Assembly: GCA_963855995.1 (NCBI GenBank)
Contig: OY979718.1
Span: 59,870,564 to 59,934,563 of the forward strand
Direction: 5' to 3'
Length of the DNA stretch: 64,000 bases
Origin: Muricea muricata
Taxonomy: Eukaryota; Cnidaria; Anthozoa; Malacalcyonacea; Plexauridae
The translations under genes were made by a program, and so were the position numbers. Below, piece by piece: positions 13,101-27,100 of the stretch. The notes beneath the pieces were generated by a model, which did no database searches, was not told where the DNA came from, and saw only the letters and a program-made list of their open reading frames with translations. Each line of letters opens with the position of its first letter. Positions within the stretch are counted from its first letter, which is position 1.

Positions 13101-14655
13101 CTTCTAGTGTGTAGTAGGTTCAGTCGTATCTGACGGGTATCCATTGACTATTGCCGCGTTTACTGGAGCTACTAAGACTCAAAATGCAATGCGTCAGGGT
13201 TTGTAGATTACCAAATAAAAAAAGTCAACTTTTATATATTAATAAGATACTCTATAAGATATATTAATAAAACAATTTGTTCCGTCCCTGTTTGTGTTTT
13301 CAGCCAGTGGGGACCATTTTCTTGCTTTAAAATAGTTGCATTGGGCAGAGTGATGATGACTCTTTAAAGTTTAACTGTTTTTTAACGCACTGTATACTGC
13401 ATGCAAATAGAAGCAGGTAGATTCAAAATAACTTGGTCGTACACCTCTCACAACTTTCGTATTTTTGTTTGCATATAGCGTATGAATACATTATGTAAAT
13501 ATACCTGATCTTCTCCAAGAACACTATCGTTTAACTTGATATTCTCAAAAACTTGTGAGAGTTTACCCTCGCACTGGGAAAGCGTTTCTGCCATTGTTTG
13601 TTCATCACAAGATTTCTCACATTCCTGTTTGGACTCTTGATTCGGTTCATGAGGAGGAGCATTGTCGACAGTTACCTGCAGACCAAGGAGAGACCAAGGA
13701 TCGAAATTGGACAGATCATGAAGAGTTTACTACGTTACTCTTCCTAATCCTTTCGTATTGGCTTGCTGCACAAACAAAATACCTAAGTCATGGAATTTAA
13801 TGTTCTGTCAGGTATTTACTATACACGGACTACTGGTGGACTAATATCACGTGCCCGCCACGTGCATACCGAGGTTCATAACGACGTTCATAAGAAATTT
13901 AATTGTCTTTGGACAGAACAGTAAAATAGTACCAAGTTCTTGTCAGTTTGCAAAAAGTATCCTTACTGACACTGTGAGGCCCTGTCCACCCTATAATGGG
14001 TTAGGTTATGTTCACACGGAAATCCCTCTCGTTCGTTTTAAAGTGTAGGGAGAACAACGCTGCAAGAACGGTAGCGTGAACGCAGATCTATCAGCGTGTT
14101 TTCAGTTTTGCTAAAGCATGAATTCTTTTCTAAACCAGTCACGCCCGCTTCAGCAGGCTCCAACTGCACGGAAAAGAGACTGGAACGAACAGCAATCCTT
14201 AGTGCGGACAGGGATTTAGTACCGGTATACGAAATTGGGCTCAAGTGATTTACGCTGATTCACATAGAAATAAATCAACAAATCTCAACATAATTTTCCT
14301 TGATAATGACGTTAGCAAATGTAAATTGTTTAGCTGTCGAAACAATTTCCTCATTCGAATCAAATCTTTAAGTTCTGCAATTAATTTTAGATGAAGCTCA
14401 TTTTCCATTACGTTCGCTTTACACACACGAGCCAAGCGTAGATTGTTTTTGAACCCTCTCTAGTAGGTTTAGTTTGCCTGTAATGATAAAAGATTCTCAA
14501 TTTGCTATTTTTCACCAGACTACCTTATTTTTTTTGGCAGACAGCTTTGAAACTTTATCTTGAACCAACTCATCAGAAACATCTAGGAAAGATCCTTCAA
14601 GATTATTTGCTCTCCGTACATCTTCTCTCTGTTGGCGAAGTGATTTATAGATCTC
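7117..14655 (-). CDS. KNL2: KNL2 / M18BP1-like centromere protein with SANTA domain and CENP-C motif
   Basis: Minus-strand exons are 14655-14524, 13675-13505, 13076-13003, 12933-12800, 11662-11572, 10566-10010, 9842-9802, 8888-8752 (or 8722), 8381-8270 and 7664-7117; phases all match. The SANTA domain spans 13076-11572: LLKWSLKIVNDEEIIVEGQR, then DISWRTSIICDR, GTLYFLLGEIN and FKYGFPPNWREIF, the hallmarks of the family. Exon 8888 encodes RSRSGRLIVPVLDYWRGQRI, a CENP-C-type motif with the anchoring arginine and terminal aromatic pair. Between them lies a long S/T/P/K/R region with repeated KSRT/KPRT; the C-terminus is very basic. In other eukaryotes KNL2/M18BP1 helps Mis18 and HJURP load CENP-A at centromeres; the role here is inferred. 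No SANT/Myb domain is seen. The ATG is not found; a further 5' exon may lie at 17410-17599. Confidence 0.9.
7741..7845. mobile_element. MITE with GTCCCAAAAATC inverted ends
   Basis: The left end cagagcgtcccaaaaatc and right end gatttttgggacaccctc are inverted. The 10 bp ataccatata occur directly on both sides (7731-7740 and 7846-7855), fitting a target duplication or insertion into a repeated site. No coding. It is in the last intron of the KNL2-like gene. Confidence 0.75.
11283..11485. repeat. Foldback element in KNL2 intron
   Basis: The left arm (about 11283-11357) and right arm (about 11410-11485) pair imperfectly: gtcgagatattcaa against ttgaatatctcga, and aaataacaca against tgtgttattt. 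It is a non-coding MITE-like structure. Confidence 0.65.
12070..12089 (+). repeat. Isolated TIR-like sequence of a GGGTGTCCCAAAA element
   Basis: gggtgtcccaaaaaaatctt is the kind of end seen on the MITE at 7741-7845. I found no matching right end within a few hundred bases, so it is probably a truncated copy. Confidence 0.4.
13975..14215. repeat. Possible MITE in KNL2 intron
   Basis: gaggccctgtccaccct at the left and agtgcggacagggatt at the right are roughly inverted. The interior is GC-richer than its surroundings. The ends are weak and no target duplication was confirmed. Confidence 0.4.
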
Positions 14656-14699
14656 CTGGAACAAAAATAACCTGATGAGCTCTCTCTATAAAATTATAA

Positions 14700-17409
14700 A
14701 CCAACAATCATATAGTATATCTTATTTGTGGAAAATATCAGGCATATTTGCTTGATACTCAAAACCTCCACAATTACAACGTCCGTGGTTGATATACCAG
14801 CAAAACTGTAGCTATTATACAGTGGCGGATCTAGCGTAAGTCAAAATAAATTACCACAGCTCATTCTAGGATATATTTACATTTGAAAATACCTTCAAAG
14901 CAACTTCATTGGTTAGATTTCATTCTTTTGAAATTCATAACCTATGACATTGTTATAAAGTTATTTTGAATTTAAAATTGAGCTGCTATAATTTATTTTG
15001 ATTTACCCTGGATCCGCCACTGTATTATACAACTGATTTGAGCAGTAAACAGTTATTTCTCCATAGATCACTTACGGTAATAACGTAAATTGATTTAAAA
15101 AAGATCTTGCAAGAACCAACAACCTTAGCTGTAGCTTGTGAAGCCATTCAGGGCAAGTTTAGTGCAACTTAGTTATAAGTTGAGGCATATTTTGATTGCA
15201 CTTAATGTTAATAATGTGTATTATGGTAGACATGTCATACAGTCACGCAGGAATGATTCATTGCATTACAGAGAAAAACACCTAGAAATTTTTTCAAACT
15301 TTCTAATTATACATTTTACTGATTATTACATTAAGAATAAAGAAACAGGACTGAGGCAAAAGTGAAATTTGAACATTCTCCATATTTGTCCATGTTTCAA
15401 TTCACATGACAAATTCACATGAGCCCCAAGTTGATCAATGACGCAATCTTTTACAGTACATAAATGGTCCCAGCCTTGATCCCACAAATTGCACTTAGTG
15501 CAACAAATTGCATTCTTAAACACTGTATTTTGGACGTTTTAGCATAACCTAGTATATCAGCATAACCAGTACCCACAGGAATATCAAAACAAAGTTTGCT
15601 TTTTCATTTTGAAGTTTAAAAGTTTAATAATTTTAGAATTAACAAGCCAATTTACAAACAAAGGCAGTGATTGGCCCCAGAACTCAACAAAGCCAACTGG
15701 ATGCTTAGTTTGCAAGCTGGCTTGCAAATTCTGAAATAAACTTCACAACGACAAAATAGCAAACTTCGTTTGATGTAGGTATACAAAAGATAGCAAATAA
15801 TATACTTCAATTTGTAATTGGAAATCTAGTTTCCAATTTTGCTCTGTACTTTGCAAATCTGAAATTGACTGCAACACCCTTTAATTGTTTATTGTCTCTC
15901 TCTGTCGAGAGCCATAGCAAGCACATTAATAAGGAGGTCTATATTCATATATTCTTGCTCTGCATGATGAATTTCTTTCCAAATCATTTCAATTGTTTCT
16001 TTCAAATTTGTGCACATACCTGTATATGTGTTTCTGTGTGTTTTATGATTAAATATAAGCACATTTGGTGCAACATTATTTGAGATATTTTAATTCAAAT
16101 ATTTTAGTGGTGAACCGGTTCAACAAATTCAAATCAAAATCATTCTGAAATTATATTCCTGTTTTGGCCAAATATTTTTTTTGGTCAAGTATGATTTCTC
16201 AGCCCCACATATGGGGCTTTTTGAATAAAACATTTAATCATTTTTTGCACAACAGTCGAGCATTTGTTCAAAAATCAAATGCCCCTCATACACCTAACAC
16301 CCCTCCCCCCTCCTCACTGGGGCTTAACATTGATACATGCATTAATTCATCCATGAAAAAGTCTACTTACAAACAATAGATGGACTAGACTGAATTATCT
16401 GCACTCCATCTCCATGACAGAGATCTCTGCCATACTTCATTTATATTTAGCAAATCACAATAATATATGTATTAGCTTAACTCCGACGTGGAGTTCATGT
16501 GAAATGTAAGCCAAAGTTAGCCTCTTATAGACAGGTGAACTTTATTTACATAAATTGTAATGTTTCCCGCCATTTTGTGGCAAGCAAAAATTCTCCAGCG
16601 AATACATATATATCTATACTAAATTTTGCAATATTATTTTACTGTTCAGAATCTTTCATCCTTGTTTGCAAATCACGGTAACGGGGATAAAGTTTCCTCA
16701 TGAAATGAACTGACAATAGATTGAAACTGAGAAACATGCAATTGTTAAACTTTAATACATCTCGAACCACGTATTTTGTCGTATTTTAGTATTTGGAATT
16801 TGTCATTCTTACTTGCGCTCGAGGAGTTTCGTAAAATAATTTTATCAACTTCAGTGCTGCATTGGAATCCATGTTTTGAAAGAACGTTTAATTGTAGTTC
16901 CAGTATATTATACGATTTATAACGATTGATGTACAATTTTGAAGCTTTTGATCGTCCATCTTGTATATCAACGCAATACTTCATGTATGTATCTGTTGCT
17001 ATTGTTTTGAGTGATATGGAAAACTGGGCAATTTGCATAAAGGTCGAACTGGGCAGGAAGAATGAAATATTTTACCACAGTTAGAAAGAGATCTTAAAAT
17101 TCACAGAATTGCAAAGTTTAGTGGTGAAATATTGTAAAATACGGAAAATATAGCCCTGCAAAGTTTGTAAATTTTGTATATATTTGTATTACGCGCGGAA
17201 AAAATTAATATTTCTCTTCCCATTTTTGAGCTAAAATTCTATCATGCAAATTGTCCATTAGGAAAGTTTTCGAAGGGGTGCTTTTGCTGGATCAGGGCTA
17301 TTTCTCTTGATAAGATATACATGCGCGTGTATGAAAGTAATCGAACTTTGGAGTGATTTAGAAGTGCTATGGAGTGCTCCACAGGGATTTGGTAATCCGG
17401 GCACCGTTT
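14700..17409. other. Intron or intergenic region upstream of the KNL2 exons
   Basis: Apart from the hAT MITE at 14820-15022 this stretch shows no feature I can support firmly. A minus-strand open stretch at about 17050-16825 follows a good acceptor-like tract and ends at a plausible donor (gtaaga), but its phase does not fit the next known exon and it resembles nothing I know. Confidence 0.35.
14820..15022. mobile_element. hAT-type MITE (CAGTGGCGGATC ends)
   Basis: It begins cagtggcggatctagcg and ends ctggatccgccactg. Inner parts also pair (tcaaaataaatta against taatttattttga). The 7 bp tattata flank both sides (14813-14819, 15023-15029). CAGTGGCG-type ends are typical of hAT-related non-autonomous elements. 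No coding. Confidence 0.8.
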
Positions 17410-17599
17410 TCATTTTTCTACTAAGTTTATGAATATTATTAGTGGAGTTAATTGTTCCTCAGACGAGTGATTGATGAATTTTCTTGGCGCTGCTGACGTG
17501 GGAATGAGTGATTTCGATCGGCAATTTTCATTTGATTCGTATTTGAACGATTTTTCTTCAAATTTAAAAAACGGTGGTACTACATTTTCGTCTTTTTGG
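17410..17599 (-). other. Candidate upstream exon of the KNL2-like gene
   Basis: Read on the minus strand, an acceptor-like ttcttccacag is followed by an open frame with DENVVPPFFKFEEKSFKYES and later SSEEQLTPL, ending at a stop or at a possible donor before it. It is on the right strand and distance to be 5' of the exon at 14655. There is no in-frame ATG, so a first exon would still be needed. The antisense strand is also open, so this is a weak call. Confidence 0.35.
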
Positions 17600-18119
17600 C
17601 TGTGGAAGAATTATTTGATAACCTTCTCTTATCAATTTTCTCAGCCTTCGTGAATACAAACGAAGACAAACGCTCGCACGCTGGCTTTGAAATAAAAAAG
17701 CCCTCCAGAAAAACTTATTGCTCTTTTGTTGATTAGTTTTTCAAACAGTAATTTCTACTCGACGAGGAATTGTCCCTATTATTACCATTAGACAAAAATT
17801 GTTTACAATAATTTTTTACTTTCTTAGGTGCCTGTACTATATGCGCGTTGTATGCAAAATACATAATTAGTTATCACTGCATCAAGTCTTTTTTGACAAC
17901 TGTTCAGCACGGTCGAAATCTGCCAATTAATTTTCTGCCATAATCTACTAAAATATGCTATTGTTCCAAGGAAGAAATATCACCTTTTCAAGTAATCTTC
18001 GGATATAAATTACAGAGTAATCTTTATATAATATATGCGTTAAAATATTTAGATTCAGCCATAAAATCACGAAATAATTTCTTGTAATCACAACAGTAAA
18101 ACGATTGCTTGTTGTTGTT

Positions 18120-21100
18120 TCACTCTCCCGTGACTTGCCAAACCATAATATGACTGTTTTCAGCTGATGACATTTTAGAAGAAATATCTTCAGGTCCACC
18201 AATGTTCTCACCTCCTTCAATGTTATCACCAGTTCTGAAATCAATGTAACCCTCACCACCGCTGACCACCAGCCAACTTCTTTCTTCCTCTATACCGGAT
18301 GTAAATAACGTTGACTCGGCTTTTGATGAAGAGGAAAGTTTAGGCGAAGAAAGTGAAGATGTTTTATCCATGCTTCCGGGAACTGTGACAAAGAATTTCA
18401 CAGAATCTCGATGACCATGAAATGAAATGTGTGCATTTACCTGTAAAAAGTCAAAATCAGTACTAATGCTTTTCAAATAAATCCATCTCAATACAATGTA
18501 GTTTTAAAAGTGTTTACGTGTCTTCAAATACATTCGTAAAAAGAAAGAACATTAATGGTTCTAAACATTAGCTTTTAAAATATGACTAACTGCTGGATAC
18601 AGTATTAAGTCGAAGTATGTGCTGCGAGTAAATATCAATGAATTCCTGATAATCTACGAGTAATTGTTGCATGTCGTTGTACTGCAGGAAAACTGATATG
18701 TAAGAATTGTCTGCCTCCCTTCAAATCCTACTTGATCGTATTTTGACTCCTACTCCTATTTTGCCCCACCATGCATAACAGCACAAACTTCGGAGCAAAA
18801 TAAGCAGATAAATTTGGCTTTGGTTTACTGCGAATGCTCTTACCATCGAGCAATATGGCATGAAGCTAGAAACACCAGGAGAGACACCAGGCTTTTCAGC
18901 TCCTTTTTCCACTGTATCTGTGTAGACCCTAACTACTCCACCAGGTCCCCCATTATCCGTCGGCGTAGTAACAACAGATCTTGATGATTCAGGTTGAGCA
19001 GCAACTAAAGGTATGGACAATACCACTCCATTCCCCGTTCCAACCCACATACGATCTTTGGTTAACATTAGCGCGGTAATGCGAACAAACGAAAACCCGA
19101 GTTTTCCAGCTCCTGTAAAAACATGTACCTTTAATAAGCAAAATGATATAAACACTTATTGCCAGAGCCGCATTTATACAGGCAAAATCCTGGCCCAAAA
19201 TAAATACATTTTTACAAATATTATTGAAATCGCTAGTTAGAAAGTAACCTGGCCTAAAAATATAGCTCCTCAAAAACCATTTTTCTGAATTAATGATAAT
19301 CTTCTTGCGACTTTGATACATTTAGGTTTAGCAGTCAATTTAAATAATGTGAATAAAAATCAGGTCCTTACATTGTCAGATTTTTTTATTACAGAAAGTA
19401 TGATGAAAATGAAGACATAAATCTTACCAATGAGGCTGCTAACACAAGGTTCTATATCAACATCTTGCAGGTGATGATACGTATGAGCATTATACAGTCT
19501 TAATGTACTGTCTAAACGAATGGAAACCCACACGCCATCGCCAATACAGGACAACTGTCGCACTTGACTCTCACGCCGAGGATGAGCGTCAAAAGATTTC
19601 TAAAGAAAAATGAAAAGAAACAAACTTTGAACAGTGCATCAAACGAAGAATATCTCATTGAATATTTTGATTCTGCCTTAAGCGCACAAATTAATCTTAA
19701 TTATCCATAAATGATAACATTCGAGCCAAAGTCACCCTGGGAATTAATATCTCCTGTTACAAAATGTTGGCTTACCACAATCCTCATAATCTGCGGGTTG
19801 ATCACTTGAATTTTATTTCGATAACCACACCAAACATTGTCATGAACTACAGTCATACAACGGATTGAATGATGGGGACGCCCTAAGTCTAATAAGTGAT
19901 AGTTTCGCACATCCCACTGGCCATCTAAAACAAACAAACGAATTATTTATTGTAGGGTGTTCAACATGATTTGTGCGTGTGCAGTAAATACTTGAAGAAA
20001 TAACATGTTGGATATTATTTGACACGACTAAAATCTGACATTTTATGTTGCGTTAGTTGAACGATTTTCGTTGAAATGTAGCCTCCTATTCAAGTGAAGT
20101 AATACACAATTGTGTCCTGCGACATGGCGTGTATTTTCTCAATCTACAACTTTGCCAGAGCAAGAGTTAGTGCCGACAGTTAACCGACCGTTTGTTATCA
20201 TGACTCTTCAAAAGAAGTTTAAATTTTCTCAACCTTTTCAACCTTCTTTCATTTGATATTTTTATCCAAAAACATTTAAGGGATTGGCAAAGATACTATA
20301 GGAAATACACATGGAAAGTTAAGCGCTCTAACATGCACATGATTTTACCATACCTGGTTTGCGTCTAAAGATAGCAACCGTTCCATCAGCTAAAGCAATT
20401 AGAACTTTTCCTCTCACATGTCTATAATAAATAAAACCAAAATGAGCACGAGTTAACTTTTAATAATTGCTCATCTGATGATGGTTCAAAACTGATTTCA
20501 AAATATAGACATAAATACAGTGTTGTAGCCAACTCGATAGTAGATGAAGTGGGCGAGTTGTTCCATATTCTTATATCCGTCTTCTGTCGAATTAATGTGT
20601 GTTGAAATAATCTGCTTCAAAAGAAATGAATCCTGCAGAACACGACTTTCATTGTCTGGGAAAACGAATATATGACTATGCCAATTATCGAGCTGGCCAC
20701 TGGCCACTGCATAAATAAGCGATTTGTAATGCAGTAGGATTAAGTTGCAAACGTTCACAGTAAAGTAAAAGGAGTACTCACACAATGCTAAGAACTGAAT
20801 CCCTCAACTTGATTGAGTGAAGACATCTCTTCCAATCACAAATTGCAGAATGAATGTAGATGCTAAACATTAGAAGTTAGAAATTGGTTAATATTTTCCG
20901 CCATTTTGGGGTACGGTCGCACCCAACTGAGATTAAAAACAGAAAAGAATAGAAATTTCTATTAATTATTTAATATTAATTTATCTAATTAGTTATTTAC
21001 TTAACAACCAGTTTACAGTTCCAATTATGATAAGTCTTTTTCACACTGTTCTATATAATTGCTTAAAACTGTTTCACTAGTGCGATTGACTCCTCACCTT

Positions 21101-24100
21101 CCTGACTGTGCACCAAACCAAACTGTTGGAAGCATTGTGCTCACTTTATCCATTGGTCCTTCAGTCGACTTCGCATTGCCATCCTGAGTGGCGCCATTGC
21201 TTATTGTTTGCTCGCCATGTACAGCTTTTGGTTTTACCTCTAAAATATTGCATGATAAACCGCGTTAGATTTCACTAAAAACTATTGTTCTATAAAAATA
21301 TGTATTTTATAGACAACTTACCGAGGGGATCAATCAACTCTGATGTAGATAAGGAATCATTGGTCTTGTTAAAACTATCAAAACTATCAGATATTTCAAC
21401 TGATCTTTTAGTTTCACCAGGACTGGCTTTCACATCAACTGTAAAGAAAAGATTACGTCGCTGTTAGAAAAGAAAAGAAATGAAAGCGACTAAAATTAAT
21501 AGTTCTAAATATTTGGGGCATATATAACAAAATGTTACTCATAAAACAGAACTTGTCTACCCATTTTCCTTTCAATAGAATTCCCGAGGTCCGAGGCGGC
21601 AGGTCTGCCCTCGATCAGAAGGCGCCGTATTTTAAACACGTACCTTCAGATGCAGTATCAGTCGCTATCTCAGAGGATTCTTCATTTTCCTTCGTACTGT
21701 CATCAAAATCATCTTCACTCACACCGGGTATAGCAGCAATACACAACAAATGAGAAGAGCATAACACAAAACATTCCAGAACTTTTTGAGGGGAATTTCC
21801 GTCAATGACCGCAATCTTACTGCATGAATGGGTACTACTGCCGATCCATAAAGTGGTTGGTGAAGATTCTTCTAAAGACGAATTATTAATATCTTTAGCA
21901 GAGCTCGAGTCGCGACAACTTTCAGCGTAGAATACACTACCTCCTACGAGAGAACCGCCATCTTTTGAACGTCGCTCGACTACGCAAGCACACCAAATCT
22001 GAACGGGAAAAATGTATGGAACTGAAATAACACGACAAAATTATTGTTTCACGCTTTTATACAAGAGCCAGGGCGGTCTCCAATAATTCAGAAAACCAAG
22101 CCAATTCGAACAAAACGAGAAAAAATATAGAAACACCAACTGGATAATAAAATCCAGACGAATGCTACCGTGGTCCCCAAAACAATACAAAAAATTCTCT
22201 TAAATACTGCTATACACATTTTAGTAAATGTTTGTATCAATGACACTCCATTTGACTTCAAATGTAATAGAACAGTACCTTCATGCCAGGTTCATTGATG
22301 TTCAGCGGTCTGCAGTATATTGGAACAGGAACTGATACAAGTCCTTTACTTCCATTAGCTCCTTCAGTTGAATATCGCGCTGGCAAGCTCCAGCCATACG
22401 CTTGCATTCGACCTTCAGACATACCTAGTGCAGGTGAGAAACACTAACGTTTGTTACGTACGAATACAAACAATAAGTATTTTCAATTATCTTTTTTAAA
22501 CGAACAGGATACTTTAAGGTAAACGCTTGAACAATTATTCAAGGTTGGCACATAAATAATTGAAGCGTTATAATCGTAAGTAATATGCGTGAGTATGAAT
22601 ATATGAAATGTGCGAAACTCCACAAAACATTGATTCTTTCATAATTTATACCTTTGAAGTATCCTGTTTGTTTAAAACAAACAATTCAAAACAAATATTA
22701 TTAAAGAAGACTAAACTTTCAGGAGAAAAACATATTAAACATAGTTTTTAAAATTACGTTTCACTTGCATGATACAAAAACTAAAAGCCCAAGCGTTCGA
22801 ACAATGCGCCTATCATTTAGGGGGAAATGTTGACTCCGTCCTGCCTTAATTACAGCACCACATATTACATGCATATAATTACAACCTAATTACAAAATTT
22901 ATAAAAAATCCTAATTATTCTTTTTCGGTCTGTTCCTAACAATTGGTTCATATACTTCCGGAAGAGTCACGCCATCATCTCTAGTTCCATTCTTAGCTTA
23001 TTCAATGAAACAAGCTTCTTTCCATTTCTGCTGCGCCTGTCTATTTTCTTTACATAATTTTTTTATTTCTTCTATGCTAGCGAGTGATCCTCATCATCAA
23101 CATGTTTTGCCAACGCTGAGTTTTCATATTTTTCCATATGAATACATATTACTTGTTTCACATCTGAATATACAACTTGGAGCAAATGTTTTTGGAAACG
23201 TGACACTTTATATCATTACAGGACAGTAAATGCTGTTTTTGGTCAGTGTATGCGACATTTCTTACCTGAACTAACAGAAGCACGCAGTTGCTTCATCCTT
23301 GTGCGCTTTTCCATAAGTCGTTGTCGATCCACTTGACTACACGAGAAAAGGTAAATTCAATATCATTAAAAGTTTCAAAAAGTGAAGGAACACAGACATA
23401 GCCTCTAAATGATTTTTGCCTTCTCTGATCAGAATACAGATGCACCAGAATTCGTGATTTACAACAATAACTACTGGAGGTTTGTCTTGATGTTTTCCTG
23501 CCAAAATTGTGACTAACCTGTCAACTACTCCGGGTGATGTCTCCGCAGAGGAATCAGGTGGTGATCTCACACTTCCCCCAGCTTGAGGTCCCGAGTATTT
23601 TAAGGTCACAGGACTTGGGTTGGGTTTCTTTGGTGCCGTATTGAAAAGGCCACTAAACCTATATAACACGCGAACGGTATAACGTACAAAGCACTTTCTT
23701 ATTTCCTATATAAATAAAATTGTGTCATGTTGAATACTTGTGCAAAGACATACTCTGATACTCTACAATTGCTAAACTACTGTGTGTAAATACTCTTCTT
23801 TGGGGTCCTGCTGTGAACCAGAACCCACACAGTCGTACAGTACGTACGATGGGTGAGTGCCATACAGCGAGTGCCATAACAATGTGAATTCATGCGAGGA
23901 TCACTTACAATTTCCAAACCCAAGACTTCTTTTTCTGTTGCAACTCAAGGCTTTTCTCTTTTGAAGCTCTGGCATAGAAAAAGGTCAATATCGTATTAAT
24001 GATTTAAGTTTCTTCTGCCTTAAAACGTTTGTACTTCATGTGACCATAGGATGGTACGTGGTGAAACAGGCTCCAAATGAATTTTAAAATTAATTTTCAG

Positions 24101-27100
24101 TACGTTCTGCAGATCTGAACTTGGATGCGTGTATCTATACAGTTTAGGAACGGATATAGAGCGTTACATAGGCGGGAGGGGGCATATTCATAGAAAAAAA
24201 CAGAAATGGGGCGAAGTTAAAACTCCGCCACGTCTACGGCAGGTGGAGTAATAAAGAGAAATATCACCTTCTCCGTTGTTTTCATGTTTTTTCTTCAACA
24301 TAAAAAAAAACAAGATGTCCATCTCCTTGCACTGGTTTATTATTTGATAACTAACCTTATCATTTCCGTCCATCTCACAGCTTCCTGTAATTCCATCAGT
24401 CTTTCTTTATATTGATTCCTCTCCATCAACACACGTGCCATTTCAACACGACTGAATCTTTTGCGATGTGCAGCTGAAACATTTGCCTAAACATGTGAAA
24501 TACAGTGTTGATTTATCCTGATAATCACATAAAAACAAGCTAGGTGTGGGATGCATGGCTTAGCTACATCATCTTATCTTGCTCCATAGAATGTGATTTG
24601 CATATCGCTACTGTCCAATTCAACATGAAAATGCTTCATATTTATTAACAGGTAGTCAACCTCGTATTGAACAGGGTTCTGTTAATACAGAGATTCTCTA
24701 TTAGTTTTAGGATACAGTCTAGCTGCCATATCGAATACTTTCAACAGAGTGCAAGTGTGAAAGGTATGAAAACGAGTGACGGCTGTGATGAGGAAGTGAA
24801 AAACAAATATCGCCATTCACTAAATATTACTTAACTTAACTAAGAAAAAACGGGGGAAATTGGAAACAATGAATGTTCTAGCAAAAGATCAAAAAATACT
24901 ATCTCGTATATACAACTCTAGCCTGCTAATACAACTCAAACAATATGGGAAATTTTACGGCTGTGCATAGGCTGATCAAATTCAAGGCATGTGATTATTG
25001 ACTATAATATCTGACTAGCAAAGAAAAATAATAGATAATTCTTGAATGATATCTCGTCTTCATGCAGTTACAGTAATTAACATTCTAACGTTAACGTTAC
25101 AGATACAATTTCAGTTTAGATTACAAGATGCAAGAGGAAAGTGTACACCGCTAAAAACAAAACATTATAAAGTCTTACTTCCTTAAGTGCCATAGTTGAT
25201 TTATCCAGTTCATGTTTTAACCTGTAATGAAAATAGATTATAATTCAAACCTTGCGTTTTTCAAATATCTCACGATGATCCGAAAATAAAATTTACTGCT
25301 TCAGCAGCTTGTCTTCTTAATTCATTCCTCGAAATTGAAGATAACGTAATTTTCCGGAACATGTTTTTATAAGAATCGTAAAAAATGGCACTACCTATGC
25401 GCTCATTTAACTACATGATTTATCTTTAACAGTGCCTTCGCATACTTTACATACTGATATTTTATTCAGACGTGTTACTTGCTTTGGGTGGCTCGTTTAC
25501 TTTTTACCTTTTGATTTCTTGCTGTTGCTGTTCATAACTTTCTCCTTTTGTTGACAGTGTCTCCATTTTTCCTTGCAACATTTTCGTTTCATCTTTCAAT
25601 ATTTCATTTTCACTAAGAATAAAATTTCATTGTTATATATCAGAGTCAAAGTTTAATCATTCTTGCTTCTCATTGGTCTGTCTCCCTAGCAACGCATCTG
25701 AGCGTTAGACATTACTTTTTATCCACAGATGAATAACCAGTCGTAGCTAATGGTTTGTTTTACAAGTTGCATACTATTCCAAACAGACGTACACGTCTTA
25801 ATAATTTGGTTGTACTTTCGCTCTTTTTACACTTATACAATAAAACATATATTGACTGCGTCCGTCGGAAAACACGTTATATCATTTTTCTTAAATTTTG
25901 TTTTTGTTTCCTACAATTCTCGGCAAATATACTTGTTACTAACCTGCTTATCTCTTCAATTCTTTTTAACAAGTCATTCTTCTGAGTCAGCAGTTTACTC
26001 CTAAAATTAAAATGAAGCAAGCTGATTGCTAGACGCTGTGGCATTTTAAAAGATGAATTCTATTAAGGAATTCTGAATTGCTGAACTAAAAAGCCCATAC
26101 AAGGTCATTGAAACAACCATCCGCAATTTACTGAAGCGTTAAATTGTATACCCGAATAAAAAAACAGCTCATTTTGATTTGCTGATTGCACAGATCTATA
26201 TATTAGTAAGCGTATCAAGTAGAAACAACGGATTTCATATCTATGTCGGCTAGATCTCAGACTTACTTTGTTTTCACAAGTTCCTCATTTTCTTTCAATA
26301 CAGACTCTAGTTCTTTTCCCATGACTGATATTTCTGCTCCTTCATCAATTTCTCCAATTGCACTCGGTTCTTGAGACGATAATTCCGCAAATAACGAGTT
26401 AGTGTTCACAAATTCTTGAGCAGGATCGAACTCGAGAGCAGTCTTGACATTATCTTTAGATCCTTTGTTAAGCCTAGCTTTACGAGTTGCAGAGCGGGTC
26501 AGAGACATTTCTAGTTCTGGCGTCGAAGATAAAATGGCTAGAACATCTGGACTTAGTTCACTTATCATTGACTCACTACCCGATTCAGATTTACTTTTTG
26601 GACTAATTATTAAATTTTGCACATCTTGTACGCTTACGACAGGAACGTGGCTTATGTCAGATATATTGCATGTTTTTACATTACTAGCAGCCGAGTCACT
26701 GCTTGTCTGCGAGCTTACTCCACTGGTATTCAGTTCTGGTTTTATTTCGCCACTTTGTTCATTGACCATGGAACTTGTTTCAATAGGACTTTGTTCGTTT
26801 TCCTTAATTATTGCAACTGCTGGCTGTTGTTGTGCTAGTTCTTGTACTTCATCAGCAAATGGAACAGCATTGGCAGCTTTAGGACTTACTGAATCTCCTT
26901 CCACAACATTCACTGGCACCACCTTGCTACCTTCAGCTAAAAAGGCAAAATTATAATAGTAAATCACGTTCATTAAAACAAACATATGTAACTAGAAATA
27001 TTCTTCAATGGGTTTTTTTGGCATTGTACAAGCCTTCGTCAGAAACACACCGGCGATCTTTTATTAAATTATATTAAATTTTTTTAAATAAAAAATAAAG

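Noticed and set aside
14250-14456. Minus-strand open frame (NNLRLARVCKANVMENELHL...) with a possible acceptor in phase after exon 14524
   Set aside because: It ends in a stop without a good donor. Skipping it joins exon 14524 to 13675 in the correct phase and keeps the SANTA gene whole. Could still be an alternative last exon.
16745-17050. Minus-strand open stretch with acceptor-like and donor-like ends
   Set aside because: Its phase does not match the next known exon and the product resembles nothing recognisable; kept only as a note.
26444-26956. 170-codon plus-strand frame
   Set aside because: Antisense to the large JIP exon with the STPELEMS segment, which is conserved with JIP proteins.
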